Below are positions 33,801 to 44,197 of a stretch of 64,000 nucleotides of DNA, piece by piece. Location: contig JAMXSV010000016.1 of the NCBI GenBank assembly GCA_027559495.1, positions 496,001 through 560,000 on the forward strand. The letters are read 5' to 3'. The position numbers were made by a program, and so were the translations under genes. Origin of the DNA: Aurifilum marmelostoma (lineage: Eukaryota; Ascomycota; Sordariomycetes; Diaporthales; Cryphonectriaceae). The notes beneath the pieces were generated by a model. It had not been told where the DNA came from and ran no database searches. It worked only from the letters and a program-made list of their open reading frames with translations. How positions within the stretch are numbered: the first letter of the stretch is position 1; each line of letters opens with the position of its first letter.

Positions 33801-35192
33801 ATGAACTTCAACCTGCCAGACGAGCTCCAGGAGTACATCTCCCAGCTAGACAAGTTCATCTGCGACAAAATCCTGCCCCTCCAGCACAAGGATGACAACA
33901 TCCGCTTCTTCGACCACCGTCGTGAACCCTCCCGCACGCAATGGGATAACCAAGGCCTCCCAGCCCCCGAGTGGGAGAAGCTCCTCGCTCACGCCCGCAC
34001 CCTCGCCGATCAGGCGGGCTTCTACCGCTTTCCCCTGCCCAAAGAATACGGCGGACAGGGCCACGCAGACACCAACCTCTGGATGTGCGCCCTGCGCCTG
34101 CACATGGCCTCGCACCCGGTCTACGGCGGTGGTGTGAGCCTCGCCAATGACCTGCAGAACGAGCACAGCGTGGTGGGCAATTTTCCGGATTTTCTGATGC
34201 TGTACCACTGGGGCACAGAAGCACAAAAGGCCGAGTTCATTCCTGCCCGGCTGCGGGGGGAATTCCGCATGACGTTCGGCCTGACGGAGATGCGTCACGG
34301 CAGTGACGCGACGCACATGGAAACCCGAGCTGTGCGGTGTCGGCTGTCTGGCGATGATGGTGCGATGGGCTGGAGCATCTCGGGCAACAAAAAGTGGCAG
34401 ACGGGAGCCCACAGCGCCACACACATGCTCATCTTTGCGCGTACAGGAGACAAAGGCATCACAGCCTTCATCGTGCCCAGAGACACCCCAGGCGTGACCA
34501 TTGCCTCATACGAGTACACGCTCAACATGCCGACAGACCACGCCACGGTACTCCTGCAGGACGTCCGCGTGCCCGAGAGCGCAGTTCTGGGACAGGTAGG
34601 AAAAGGTCTCGCCGTCGCGCAGACCTTTACGCACGAGAACCGCATCCGCCAGGCAGCCAGCTCGTGCGGGGCGGCGCAGTTCTGCATCGACAGGAGCGTC
34701 GGATATGCGCGCCAGAGGGTGGTCTTTGGAAAACCGCTGGCGGTCAACCAGGCGATTCAGTGGCCGCTGGTCGAGCTGGCGACGCAGGCGGAGATGCTGC
34801 GGCTGTTGATATTGCGGACGGCCACGGAGATGGACGAGGTACAGAAGCGTTATAGCGGTGTTGCCGAGGAAAAAAGAGGAGAGAGGGGAGGAGACGATAT
34901 TCCTTCCTGGGTGGCCATCGAACAGGAGCTAGGTCACAAGATCAGCATGTGCAACTTCTGGGCCAACAGGCTTGCCACCGAGGCAGCAGACAATGCGATC
35001 CAGGTCCACGGCGGGAACGGGTACAGCCGACATCAGCCGTTTGAGCACATCTGGCGGCACTTTAGGAGGTATCGGATTACGGAGGGGAGCGAGGAGGTGC
35101 AGAAGCGTCGGGTTGCTGGGTATCTCTTTGGTTTCAAGAAAGGAGGACCAACCACCAAACCTCCAGACGGTGCTGCCGCCTCAAAGTTATAA
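33801..35192 (+). CDS. Peroxisomal acyl-CoA dehydrogenase, ACAD10/11-like
   Basis: Flavin-dependent acyl-CoA dehydrogenase resembling the C-terminal half of ACAD10/11. Intronless, 463 aa. N-terminal helical domain (LPDELQEYISQLDKFICDKI; FPLPKEYGGQG); middle beta domain with FGLTEMRHGSDATHMET and SISGNKKWQTGAHSATHMLI; C-terminal helical domain with VFGKPLAVNQAIQWPL, AIQVHGGNGYSRHQPFEHIW and RITEGSEEVQKRR. The EMRHGSDATHM FAD/substrate segment is in the ACAD10/11 style. The protein ends in ASKL; SKL is the canonical PTS1, so it is probably imported into peroxisomes. With the divergent APH kinase it could convert phosphorylated 4-hydroxyacyl-CoA to enoyl-CoA. The family is secure, the substrate inferred. 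Confidence 0.93.
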   Translation: MNFNLPDELQEYISQLDKFICDKILPLQHKDDNIRFFDHRREPSRTQWDNQGLPAPEWEKLLAHARTLADQAGFYRFPLPKEYGGQGHADTNLWMCALRLHMASHPVYGGGVSLANDLQNEHSVVGNFPDFLMLYHWGTEAQKAEFIPARLRGEFRMTFGLTEMRHGSDATHMETRAVRCRLSGDDGAMGWSISGNKKWQTGAHSATHMLIFARTGDKGITAFIVPRDTPGVTIASYEYTLNMPTDHATVLLQDVRVPESAVLGQVGKGLAVAQTFTHENRIRQAASSCGAAQFCIDRSVGYARQRVVFGKPLAVNQAIQWPLVELATQAEMLRLLILRTATEMDEVQKRYSGVAEEKRGERGGDDIPSWVAIEQELGHKISMCNFWANRLATEAADNAIQVHGGNGYSRHQPFEHIWRHFRRYRITEGSEEVQKRRVAGYLFGFKKGGPTTKPPDGAAASKL

Positions 35193-35496
35193 GGACTCGA
35201 TTATCACGGCCGTATTCTCTTCCAAGTTTTATATTCCACATCTAAGTATCAACTGTTTACATATCACGAACAACAAACATGATTCTCCTCATTGTCGCCA
35301 TATAACCCTATACATCATGAATCGGGAACAGATGCGTCCTCGCACCACCATCCTCCGACATACCCAAGCTGCTCCCTCGATATCTCATCGTAGGATCTCG
35401 CATGTTGGCCGCCGTGTGGCTGAAACCGCTTCCCATATGACCAAGGAAAAAATAACTTTTAACTAGCATTCCAAGGTCGATAATCGTCTTCAAGTC
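35193..35496. other. Short convergent intergenic region
   Basis: Shared 3' flank of the ACAD gene (+) and the O-fucosyltransferase-like gene (-). No gene is seen. Confidence 0.5.
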
Positions 35497-36894
35497 CTAT
35501 GACGGACCCGCTATGGCTGCCAGCGTCTCGTCCGTCTCCATGGCCTCAGCTAGAGCATACTTGGACGTCACATTCCAACCTCTGGCTACCCCTTCCTCCA
35601 CGAAAAGCTGGCTTGCGCCCTGATCAACGCAGGCCAGATACACAGGTGGTCTTGTTCTGGTTTGACTGCTATATCCTACCATCTCAGGCATGTCCCTGTA
35701 CTGTTCCCAGGCGCTGTCCAGGGCGTCGAGAACCATGGCCATCTGCCTCGCATAACTCTCCCATATCCCTTCACTCTCGCATTGTAAGTGTACTGCGAAG
35801 AAGAGTTCAACGTCTCCGATCTGGCGCAGCAGGGTGTCGATGATAATCCGGTGCTTCTCGAGGAACCGCAGGGTCTTGCCTATGTCGTCCCACAGGTGCT
35901 TTTTGTGACCTGTCGGGTCGTTGACGACGTTGAAGGGATCGAATTTGGGGCGCATGCTCATGATCGTGACAGAGGGAGGAGGAGAATACTCTGTTGCGTC
36001 GTCTTGTTGCTCCAGCACATGTTGTTTGGCTGCTGTGCTCTTGTTCTTTATATTGGCCCTCATTCTCTCATGGCGGCCGCGGCCATCACCTTTTTGGTTT
36101 TGCTTCCCTTTCGGTTCCGCCGATTTCCCATTCAACAAGGTCTCGAGATGTTGATCGCTCCAAGGGTGCCCTTCATGCTCTCCGAAGAACTTTGCCGAGT
36201 GTATGTAAACTGACAGCCTATCCTCCACCTTCTCCAGATTCTCCTGTGTGATCACCTTTAGCCGCGGACAGACTTTCCTCGTCGAAGAGAGGAAATACTT
36301 CTGATCGAACCACTCTCCGAAACCCTTCTCGGCGGCCGGATTGCCCTGATTCTGCGTCACCAGGTCGCCTCCGTCCCACACCTGGATGTTTGGAAGGACC
36401 ACGCCGACGCCTGCACTGATGGCCGTTTCCAAGCATGATTTGACATGTGAGATAAAGTTCGTGAGACCGAGGTGGATATCCTCACATTCGAGGTAGATGC
36501 TCTCGTGTTCCTCGTCTCTCCAGACTCTTTGGTCACACTCTCTTTTCAGTGCCGAGAAGTGATATTGGCGTGGAGCGTCTAGGGAAAAGAGCTGGTTGAA
36601 GGATACCTCTGCTGGGGTCGTCGTCATGCCGTCCTCATAGGATGATTGTGGATATGGGTACACGTCTGTCTGCCCGTAACTGCCCAGAGTCTCGGCGATC
36701 ATGAGTGGCAGGATGCTATTCATACCAATGCTGATGTCGGGGTAGTATGGTAACAGGATGTATATGTGCCAGGGCAGCAGGGAGAGACAGAAGAGGGAGG
36801 CAAGGGCGAGGATGGCATTTCTAGGTGTTGTAGCGGCCATATTGTCATGGTGAATGGGGGGTAGCCGCTCCTCTCTCTCTCCGGAAGAATGCAA
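35497..36894 (-). CDS. Putative O-fucosyltransferase-like type II membrane protein
   Basis: Intronless, 465 aa from the first ATG (447 aa if the ATG at 36840 is used; the second puts the membrane segment closer to the N-terminus). One hydrophobic anchor (ILALASLFCLSLLPWHIYILL) suggests a Golgi/ER lumenal enzyme. The layout resembles fungal proteins with the GDP-fucose O-fucosyltransferase fold: CLETAISAGVGVVLPNIQVW, FDQKYFLSSTRKVCPRLKVI, a central FFAVHLQCESEGIWESY (where the family usually reads HLR.E.D), and PVYLACVDQG with GWNVTSKYALAE near the end. The central residues 250-300 form a Lys/Arg/Gln-rich insert. The HLR arginine is replaced by Gln, so catalytic activity is doubtful. The fold call is moderate. 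Confidence 0.65.
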   Translation of the reverse strand: MHSSGEREERLPPIHHDNMAATTPRNAILALASLFCLSLLPWHIYILLPYYPDISIGMNSILPLMIAETLGSYGQTDVYPYPQSSYEDGMTTTPAEVSFNQLFSLDAPRQYHFSALKRECDQRVWRDEEHESIYLECEDIHLGLTNFISHVKSCLETAISAGVGVVLPNIQVWDGGDLVTQNQGNPAAEKGFGEWFDQKYFLSSTRKVCPRLKVITQENLEKVEDRLSVYIHSAKFFGEHEGHPWSDQHLETLLNGKSAEPKGKQNQKGDGRGRHERMRANIKNKSTAAKQHVLEQQDDATEYSPPPSVTIMSMRPKFDPFNVVNDPTGHKKHLWDDIGKTLRFLEKHRIIIDTLLRQIGDVELFFAVHLQCESEGIWESYARQMAMVLDALDSAWEQYRDMPEMVGYSSQTRTRPPVYLACVDQGASQLFVEEGVARGWNVTSKYALAEAMETDETLAAIAGPS

Positions 36895-38171
36895 GAGGAG
36901 GACGGCGAGACTAATTCACCATAGATATTTTTGGCTGTTTGTGTTTGTTTACAGAGGAGAGGTGTTCTTTTGGGTTGGCTGTAATGAGAATTCATCCCTT
37001 GCTTTAAGTGGTGGCATCAACGCCCTCCCTGATTATTTTCCGTTTCCCGTCACAAGACGGAGATAGACTGCAGACAGTGTCTCAGTCTTTCAAACACACA
37101 ATGCACTAGGTGGCACTGCCAATAAGCCCCGTGATCATTTTCTAGACACCCTGCCATAGAGTCATAACGCCACACTTGAGCATATGCAGTGTTCTTGGAT
37201 CCGCACCAGCAGAATGGTCCATCACATTCCCCTTCTGGGTTGTTACGGTACTTGTGAGAACCTCATTCAAACTTTAATTGAATACAAGAATCTGTTTTCA
37301 GCATTGCACATGTTTCGAACCAATAGATCGATAATTGCATACACAATAATAACCCTAGACGAGTGGACCAATACTCGCCTACTACTCATGGCAGAAGAGA
37401 GCTTGCACGTCGAAGCCTTTGATTCCCAGTTTCGATCCAGAATGTAGTTATTATCCAGCATCAACAACTTCGAAAGAGTAACCAAAGGGGAATATTTTCT
37501 TTTGTCTACGCATCTCATCTGCATGCTGGATCCCAACAAGCTTAAAATTAAGCAGCCGTTCCGAGCCCTGCCCCCACAGGGACGGTTGCCTAATAATTAC
37601 CCGAGGGGCTGTTCTCGCGTTCTCGAAGGATGCAGTGTGGTTGCGGTGTGTGTCAAATTGGAAACCAGGTACACCAATGAAGGATCACCTGGAATCCCGA
37701 ACCCCCCAAAATCCACGGTCGCATGACGGGCGCAGTATGCCAAAATAAGCCTTTGTTTTGTCCCCCTCCCACTCCGCCAGTTGCAAATACCGAGCAGTAG
37801 TAAGCACCTTGAGTCCCCCCCCCCCCCCCCTCATTTAACGAGAGAAGCGAGGGCTGAATGAGAACAAAAAGAGTACGAGAGCTTGGAGTGTAAGCGCTTT
37901 GGTTCCTCACTCTGACCTCATCTCACCTTGATGCGAATCTCGGCACTCCACATCACTTGACTGTGGCTGTGTGTGCTGGGACCATGGCCGCCTCACTCTG
38001 GCCCTCGAGGGTTCCACCTATGATTTTGCGGTCTCTTTCCTTTCTCCTTTCATATTTTCTCTGTAATCTCGCTTTCACGACGTCCTCCCTCCTGCTCCTT
38101 CAGACGAACTCTGCCTGCCAATCTCTAGCACCGTACCTCTTCTTCATTATGAAGTATGAGCACACAACACC
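36895..38171. other. Divergent promoter region with a C16 tract
   Basis: Lies between the O-fucosyltransferase-like gene (-) and the DFG5-type gene (+). It holds a C16 run (37815-37830). Small frames here have no recognisable features. Confidence 0.5.
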
Positions 38172-39758
38172 ATGAGGTCTCTCACCATCGTCTCAGCCTG
38201 GGCCATGGTGGCCTTGGCCGCTCTTGACGTCGATCTCGACTCACCAGGTCTGTAATCCTCAGAATCATACCATACACACACAGTAGAAGAATCACGCTGA
38301 CACGGGTTTTCCCCCAGATTCCATCAAGACTGCGGCAAAAGCCGTAGCCTCCAACCTCATGTCCTACTACAAAGGCGACGAAAAGGGCCAGACTCCAGGC
38401 ATCCTCCCAGGCCCTCCCCCCGCAGGCGAGTACTACTGGTGGGAAGGGGGCGCCCTCTGGGGCACAATGGTGGACTACTGGCACTGGACAGGCGACACGA
38501 CCTGGAACTCCGTAACCCAGTCCTCGCTGCTCTTCCAGGCGGGCGCTCCAGATAACTCGTACCAGCCCAACAACTGGACGCTCTCGCTGGGCAACGACGA
38601 CCAGGGCTTCTGGGGCATGAGCGCCATGCTGGCGGCGGAGAACAGGTTCCAGGACCCGCCCGCGGACGAGCCAGGCTGGCTGGCGCTGGCACAGGCCGTC
38701 TTCAACACGCAGGCGGCGCCGGACCGACACGACGACGCGTGTGGCGGCGGGCTGAGGTGGCAGATCCCGCCGACGAACGTCGGGTACGACTACAAGAACT
38801 CGATTGCCAATGGCATCTTCTTCAACCTCGGGGCGAGACTGGCGCGGTACACGGAGAACTCGACGTACGAGGACTGGGCGGTCAAGACCTGGGACTGGAT
38901 GGAGGGCGTGGGGATCATCAGTGAGGACTACAAGGTGTTTGATGGCGGTCATGTGGAGGACAACTGTACGAGCATCACCAAGGTCCAGTTCTCGTACTGT
39001 GCTGCCGTTATTCTCGAGGGCACTGCCTTTATGTATAATCATGTGAGTTGTGTCGGTGTGATTTCTCTTCTTTCCATTCTTATTACTAAACAAAACAACC
39101 TGCTGATAATATTCCAAAGACAAACGGCTCCGATGTATGGCGTGAGCGCCTCCAAGGCCTCGTCAACACCACCATCTCCTGGTTCTTCCCCAACGGCACC
39201 GCGGTAGAACCCTCCTGCGAGCAGACCGACAAGGTCACCTGCGACACCGACATGCTCTCCTTCAAGGGCTACCTGCACCGGTGGCTGGCCACGTCCGCGC
39301 AGATCGCCCCCATCGTGCGCGACCAGGTGCTCGCGACCCTGCGCACCAGCACCGCGGGCGCCGCAGGCAGCTGCACCGACGGCGTCGACAACGGCAACGG
39401 CGTGAGCACGGCCACGTGCGGGTTCCGCTGGACCACGGGCGCCTACGACGGGCAGACGGGCGCGGGCCAGCAGATGAACGTGCTCGGGGCGCTGACGAGC
39501 CTGCTCGTGGCCGTCGAGCCGGGCCAGGCGGCGCCGCCCGTGACCAACAATACGGGGGGCACGAGCGCGGGGAATTACGGGGCGGGAGTAGATCCCAGCT
39601 CGCGCGGGAGTGAGATTGTGATTGGCGTCAAGGATCGGGCGGGGGCTGGGGTGATTACGGCGGTGTTGTTGCTGTTGTTTGTTCCTACGATGGCCTGGGC
39701 GAGCTCGGGATGGTCGGAAGGATCTCCCTTTTTCAGGAGCCTGGGGGTTTATAAATAG
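38172..39758 (+). CDS. DFG5: DFG5/DCW1-type GH76 cell-wall enzyme
   Basis: GH76 alpha-1,6-mannanase-like protein. Fungal DFG5/DCW1 proteins are thought to link GPI-proteins or glycans into the wall. Exons 38172-38247, 38318-39042 and 39120-39758 give 479 aa. Signal peptide MRSLTIVSAWAMVALAA. The GH76 domain starts SIKTAAKAVASNLMSYYKGD and includes GEYYWWEGGALWGTMVDYWH, the paired catalytic aspartates in LGNDDQGFWGMSAMLA, and a Cys-rich end (CEQTDKVTCDTDM; SCTDGVDNGNGVSTATCGFRW). The C-terminus has a hydrophobic stretch (ITAVLLLLFVPTMAWA) but then about 18 further residues, unusual for a GPI signal. The first donor (GTCTGT) is weak, but the phases fit exactly (480 codons). Confidence 0.9.
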
Positions 39759-39961
39759 TTAAGAGAAGATCTAGGGTTTTTATGGGGCGGCGAGGAGTTA
39801 CAGGCGTTGTTGTACTATGGAGTGAGCAGTACAAAATACCGAGCTTTGCATATTGATACTGTGCTATTCTTGTTCCAAAATCTCTGATCGGCACTCAAGA
39901 CGCTCATCAAGCCTGATTGATGATCAAGAGAATGACATGATACGACCTGCATCCGCCCCCC

Positions 39962-40913
39962 TCACCACGGCTGGGTCGCATTCGAGCGGATCACCTTCCC
40001 AGCCCGGTCGTCATGCTTGCCCTCGACAACATCCCGGATGAACTCGCCACCCACATGCGGCTCCAGCGCGCCCATCTTGCGCAGCGTCTCCTTGGGCACA
40101 CCGCCCAGGCCCGTGGCCAGGAACCCAGGGCTGACGGCCCAGACCTTGATGCCGTCGTTCTTCAGCAGCCGCACCCACTCCCTCATCAGCATGTTCAGCC
40201 CGGCCTTGGTGCTCCTGTAGCTGGTGATGGGGTTCAGGCCCATGTCCTTGGGCCAGCCCGCGGCCGGGCTCGCGTTCAGCCGCGACAGGTGCACCATGTT
40301 GCCCCAGTTCTCCTCCTCCGTCTCCCACATGGAACTCGTGCCGCTCGTGAGGAACAGGAGCCTGGGTGCGTCGCCGCTGCTGATCCTCTCGCGGCTCTTG
40401 AGCATCAGGGGGATCGCCAGGGTGGTGAGCACGTGGGTGCCGCTGACGTTGACGTCCCAGGAGGCGTTGAAGGCCTCGCGGAGGGACATGTTCCCGTCGC
40501 GGATGGCGCCGTCGAAGCCCGCGCCGGCGTTGTTGACGAGGGCGTCGAGGCGGCCGTGCCTGGTGGTGATGTCGGCGATGGCCGCCTCGATGCTGGCGTC
40601 GGAGCTGATGTCGACCTGCAGAGGCGTGACGGTCGAGACGGCGTGGGGCACCTCGGTCTGGAGCTGTCGGATGGCGTCCTGGCCCTTGCTCAGGGTGCGG
40701 GTGCCTAGGAGGATCTCGTAGGGGGTGGATGAGGCGTAGAGGGCCTTGACGGCTTCGTAGCCCAGGCCAGTGTTTCCTGTGAGGGATTTCAGTATTTATA
40801 GTCTGAGATTTTGAGCTTGATAATATTGTAATCAATTGTGTCAAAAATACACGACATGAATGATCAAGGTACATACCACCTGTGACGAGAACCACCTTTT
40901 TCTCAGATGCCAT
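39962..40913 (-). CDS. Short-chain dehydrogenase/reductase
   Basis: Classical SDR with unknown substrate. Exons 40877-40913 and 39962-40776 give 283 aa. The GTATGT-donor intron splits the glycine-rich motif, which reads TGGNTGLG at residues 11-18. Other motifs: VDISSDASIEAA (cofactor-side Asp), VNNAGAG (structural NNAG), LFLTSGTSSM (catalytic Ser region) and SYRSTKAGLNMLM (catalytic YxxxK). Then comes AVSPGFLATGLGG. There is no signal peptide or membrane anchor. It converges with the DFG5-type gene (203 bp apart). Confidence 0.92.
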
Positions 40914-41785
40914 GTTGAATGAGACTCTGTTTCTAATCTCAGGTGAACTGATCAACTGTCCTCTGTATAATTATTTATCAATGTATTACCATGAAGAGAC
41001 GAAGAACGAATTAACGAAATGTGAAATAGAACCTCTCATTGACGTTAGATATTTATACACCATCCCATTTTTTAAGCAGGCCTGATTTCATGGCTAATGC
41101 ATTTTATCTAGCCTCGCGTTTCCAGCCAGTCCTTACGACCGGAATGATCAGTGATTGCAGCTACTGACGGTATTTACTTAGTAATTAATACTGGTGCTGG
41201 CGGCTCTAAACCCCGAATCAAAGGCGCGAGTCTGGGAGACACGGCTCGTGTCTTGTCCTGGAATGAAGATTCAGTGTTGGACCTGGGGACGACTCTTAAC
41301 TCCGACGCAAAGCACGAAGGACGCTTTCCCAGCCACCAAAATCCGGGAACAATCCCGTTCGCCAGTCTTTTCTACCGTCTTGTTTGTCTCTGGACTGTGA
41401 CTTGTCAACAACAGTCATGAGGCCGTCCTTTTTGATAGTGATTAATGAGTGATTATGATACCTTCAATACTGACGTTTCTCTCTCTGACACGAGTTCGTT
41501 CAGTGCAGTCGAGGTCGTCATGAAAACAATATATAGGTGGGTGAATTCGTGGTGAGTCGATTTGTTTGCTTGAGCTCACTCTATATAAGTATCTCGCGCG
41601 TCCATTGGTATCTTGACTGGATCAATATATACAGGACCAATATTTACAACAAAGGGATATATATATATATAATATGTGTATACAATTAAGGAAATAATGA
41701 CATTATAATGTCCTATAGAGTCCACATCGTCGTTTCAACCAACCTCTTCCAATCATCCATCACCTCACATCACAAACACCCCCTC

Positions 41786-41823
<38 letters not shown>

Positions 41824-41858
41824 CCATCCACTTATTTCCTACCATCCATCAAACTCTC
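40914..41858. other. Intergenic with TC microsatellite
   Basis: 5' flank of the SDR gene and 3' flank of the large GPI-protein gene. A TATA-rich stretch lies at about 41655-41690 and a (TC)17 run at 41787-41820. No gene is seen. Confidence 0.5.
41787..41820 (+). repeat. (TC)17 microsatellite
   Basis: Uninterrupted 34-nt TC repeat, just 38 nt beyond the stop codon of the minus-strand GPI-protein gene, so probably in its 3' UTR as a GA tract. Confidence 0.95.
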
Positions 41859-44197
41859 TTACAGAAGAGCGACGAAGAGAGGAGCAGCCGCAGCCAGCAG
41901 GCCGAACCCGACCTTGCCAGCGCCGGCAGTGACGACACCGCTGGGGGCAGACTGGGGGATGGGCGAGCTGGACGAGGTCTGGGCAGCCGCGGGGCCGGTG
42001 GCGACGGGCACAGGGGCGCCGGTGTAGGCGCCAGAGGCGCTGGGGCGCACAGAGGCAGGGCGGGGGACGGTGCCGTTGCCAGCAGCAGGGCGGGGGATGA
42101 AGCCGCTGGGGGCGGCGGAGCCGGCAGAGGACCAGGCGGGCACGGCGCTGGTGGCGTAGGGAGCAGAGGAGCCGCTAAAGGCACCCGCGGCGGAGGGGGA
42201 AAGGCACGGCCTCGGCGGAGGAGGTGGCGGCGGCCGGGGTGGCGGGGACGGGGGTGGCCGTCACGGTGTAGGTGGCGGCAGGGGTGGTCACGGTGGCGGG
42301 GATGGTGACGGTGGAGGTGGAGGGCGTGGCGCAGGGGGTCATGCTGACGGTGCTGGTGATGGTGGGGATGGACACGCTGGCGGCAGACGAGGTCACGCCC
42401 ACGGGGGAGGAGCCGCCGGTGGAGGCGCTGACGAGGGTGGCAGTGGTGGTCACGCCGGAGCCGGCGCCGGGGATGACAGAGGTGGCACCGACGGCGGGGA
42501 TGCTGGGCAGCTCAGCAGAGGGGGAGGACTCGGAGCCGGCCGCGGAGGTGGCAGCCGGGGTCGAGCCAGCACCGCCGGCGACAGAGGTGGCCAGGGTGGT
42601 GGGGACGGCAGCAGAGCCGGCAGCAGAGCCGGCGGCGGTGGCAGAGCCCTGGCCCTCGGTGGCGGTGACGGGGCAGATGGTGGTGTAGCTCTCGACGACC
42701 GAGGTGACGATCTGCTGGGTGTAGGTGTTGGGGCAGTTGGTCACGGAGGCGGCGCAGCTGGTGATGGTGTAGGTGTGGGTCTCGACGACGGTGCTGGTGG
42801 TCATGCCGCTGGGGAGGCTGCTGGTGGCGCTGGCACCGATGGCACCGTTGGAAGAGGTGGCCACGGGGGAAGAGCCAGACTCGGAGCCGGAGCCGGAGCC
42901 AGAGCCAGAGCCAGAGCCAGAGGAGCCAGAGTCAGAGCCCGAGGGAGAGGAGCCAGAGTCAGAGCCGGAGCCGGAGCCGGAAGAAGAACCGCTGCTGCTA
43001 GAGCCAGAGCCGGAGCCGGAGCCGGAGCCGGAGCTGGGGGCAGGGAGAGAGCCAGTGGACGAGCCAGATCCGCTGCCGCTGGAGCCGGAACCGGAGCCGG
43101 AACCGGAGCCGATGGTGGTGCCGGACCTCCAGGGCCAAGACTCGCCGCTGCCCACGCCGATGGAGACGGTGACGGTCTCGGTGGCGGCGGTGGCCAGGGT
43201 GACGATGACGGAGGGGGCCAGGGACAGGTCCAGCTCGCCGACCTCGACGTCCAGCTCGACCATGACACCGGCGGTGAGGGCAAAGGCGTCCGAGGCGGAG
43301 CAGCTGACGCCGGCCTCGGCCTGGGTGAAGGTGGTGGTGTACTCGAACAGGTTGGCCCAGATGGCCACCTCGCAGCCGGCGCCCAGGTCGAGGCCGATGA
43401 TGTCGATGCCGGCCGAGATGCCCAGGCCGGCGCGCAGGCGGAGGGCGACGCTCAGGTCGATGTCCTCCTCGAGCGAGATGAAGGCGCCGATGGACTGGGG
43501 CAGCGACTCGACGAGCAGGCCGGTGAGCTCCTGCTTGACGATCTCCTTGCTGAGGACGTCGATCTCGATGTAGCAGCCCTCGGGGAACTGCACGTTGAAG
43601 ATGGTGTCGAGGTCGATGGCGGCGGAGACGGAGAAGACCAGGTCCAGGGCGATGCCGACGTCAATGTCGACCTCGGCCAGGCCGGGCACGGCCAGGGACA
43701 GGTCCAGGTCCGAGAACAGGTTCACGGACTCGGCCACGCCGGCGGTGGCGTCGAGGGCCACCCGGAGGTAGGCCTGGACGCCGCCAAGGTCCAGCCTGAC
43801 TGTGGGGTTGAGCAGGAAGTTGTCGCCGCAGCTCAGGTCGATCGAGCCAGCCATGGCAGCCTCGGAGAGGGCAATGCCCAGGTTGATGGCATCGGCATCA
43901 GCCGTGGCGTCAGCAACGACACTGCGAGGAAGAAGAGAAATGACAAGTTAGCACTCGGCTTGCTTTTGATGATCCATCCGATAGATATCACTCGGGCACC
44001 ACAACAACAAAAGACATCACTCACCCGCTGTACAGGATCTTGTCCGCCCACGACTTGGAGAGGTCGTAGCTGCAGATGTCCGACGAGGAGCGGGGCTCCT
44101 CAGCCTTGCGGACGACCTCCAGGGGCTGGAGGGCTGGAGTTGCCTCGACGGCAAGACCAAAGAGGCCTAGGACGGCCCCGTATTGGGAGAAATGCAT
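41859..44197 (-). CDS. Large Ser/Gly-rich GPI-anchored surface protein (one-base frameshift)
   Basis: Exons 44025-44197 and 41859-43921, 744 aa after correction. Signal peptide [19 protein letters not shown]. The N-terminal domain (residues about 60-285) alternates hydrophobic and Asp/Glu residues ([40 protein letters not shown]), suggesting an amphipathic beta structure, with few cysteines. A long [10 protein letters not shown] stalk follows, then a Thr-rich segment with four cysteines ([27 protein letters not shown]), then Ser/Thr/Ala-rich spacer. The frame breaks in the C5 run (G5, 42195-42199). Dropping one C restores [10 protein letters not shown] and a hydrophobic GPI signal ([17 protein letters not shown]), total 745 codons. 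Intron: GTGAGT to CGCAG, phase exact. Function unknown; wall or adhesion role is inference. Confidence 0.85.
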
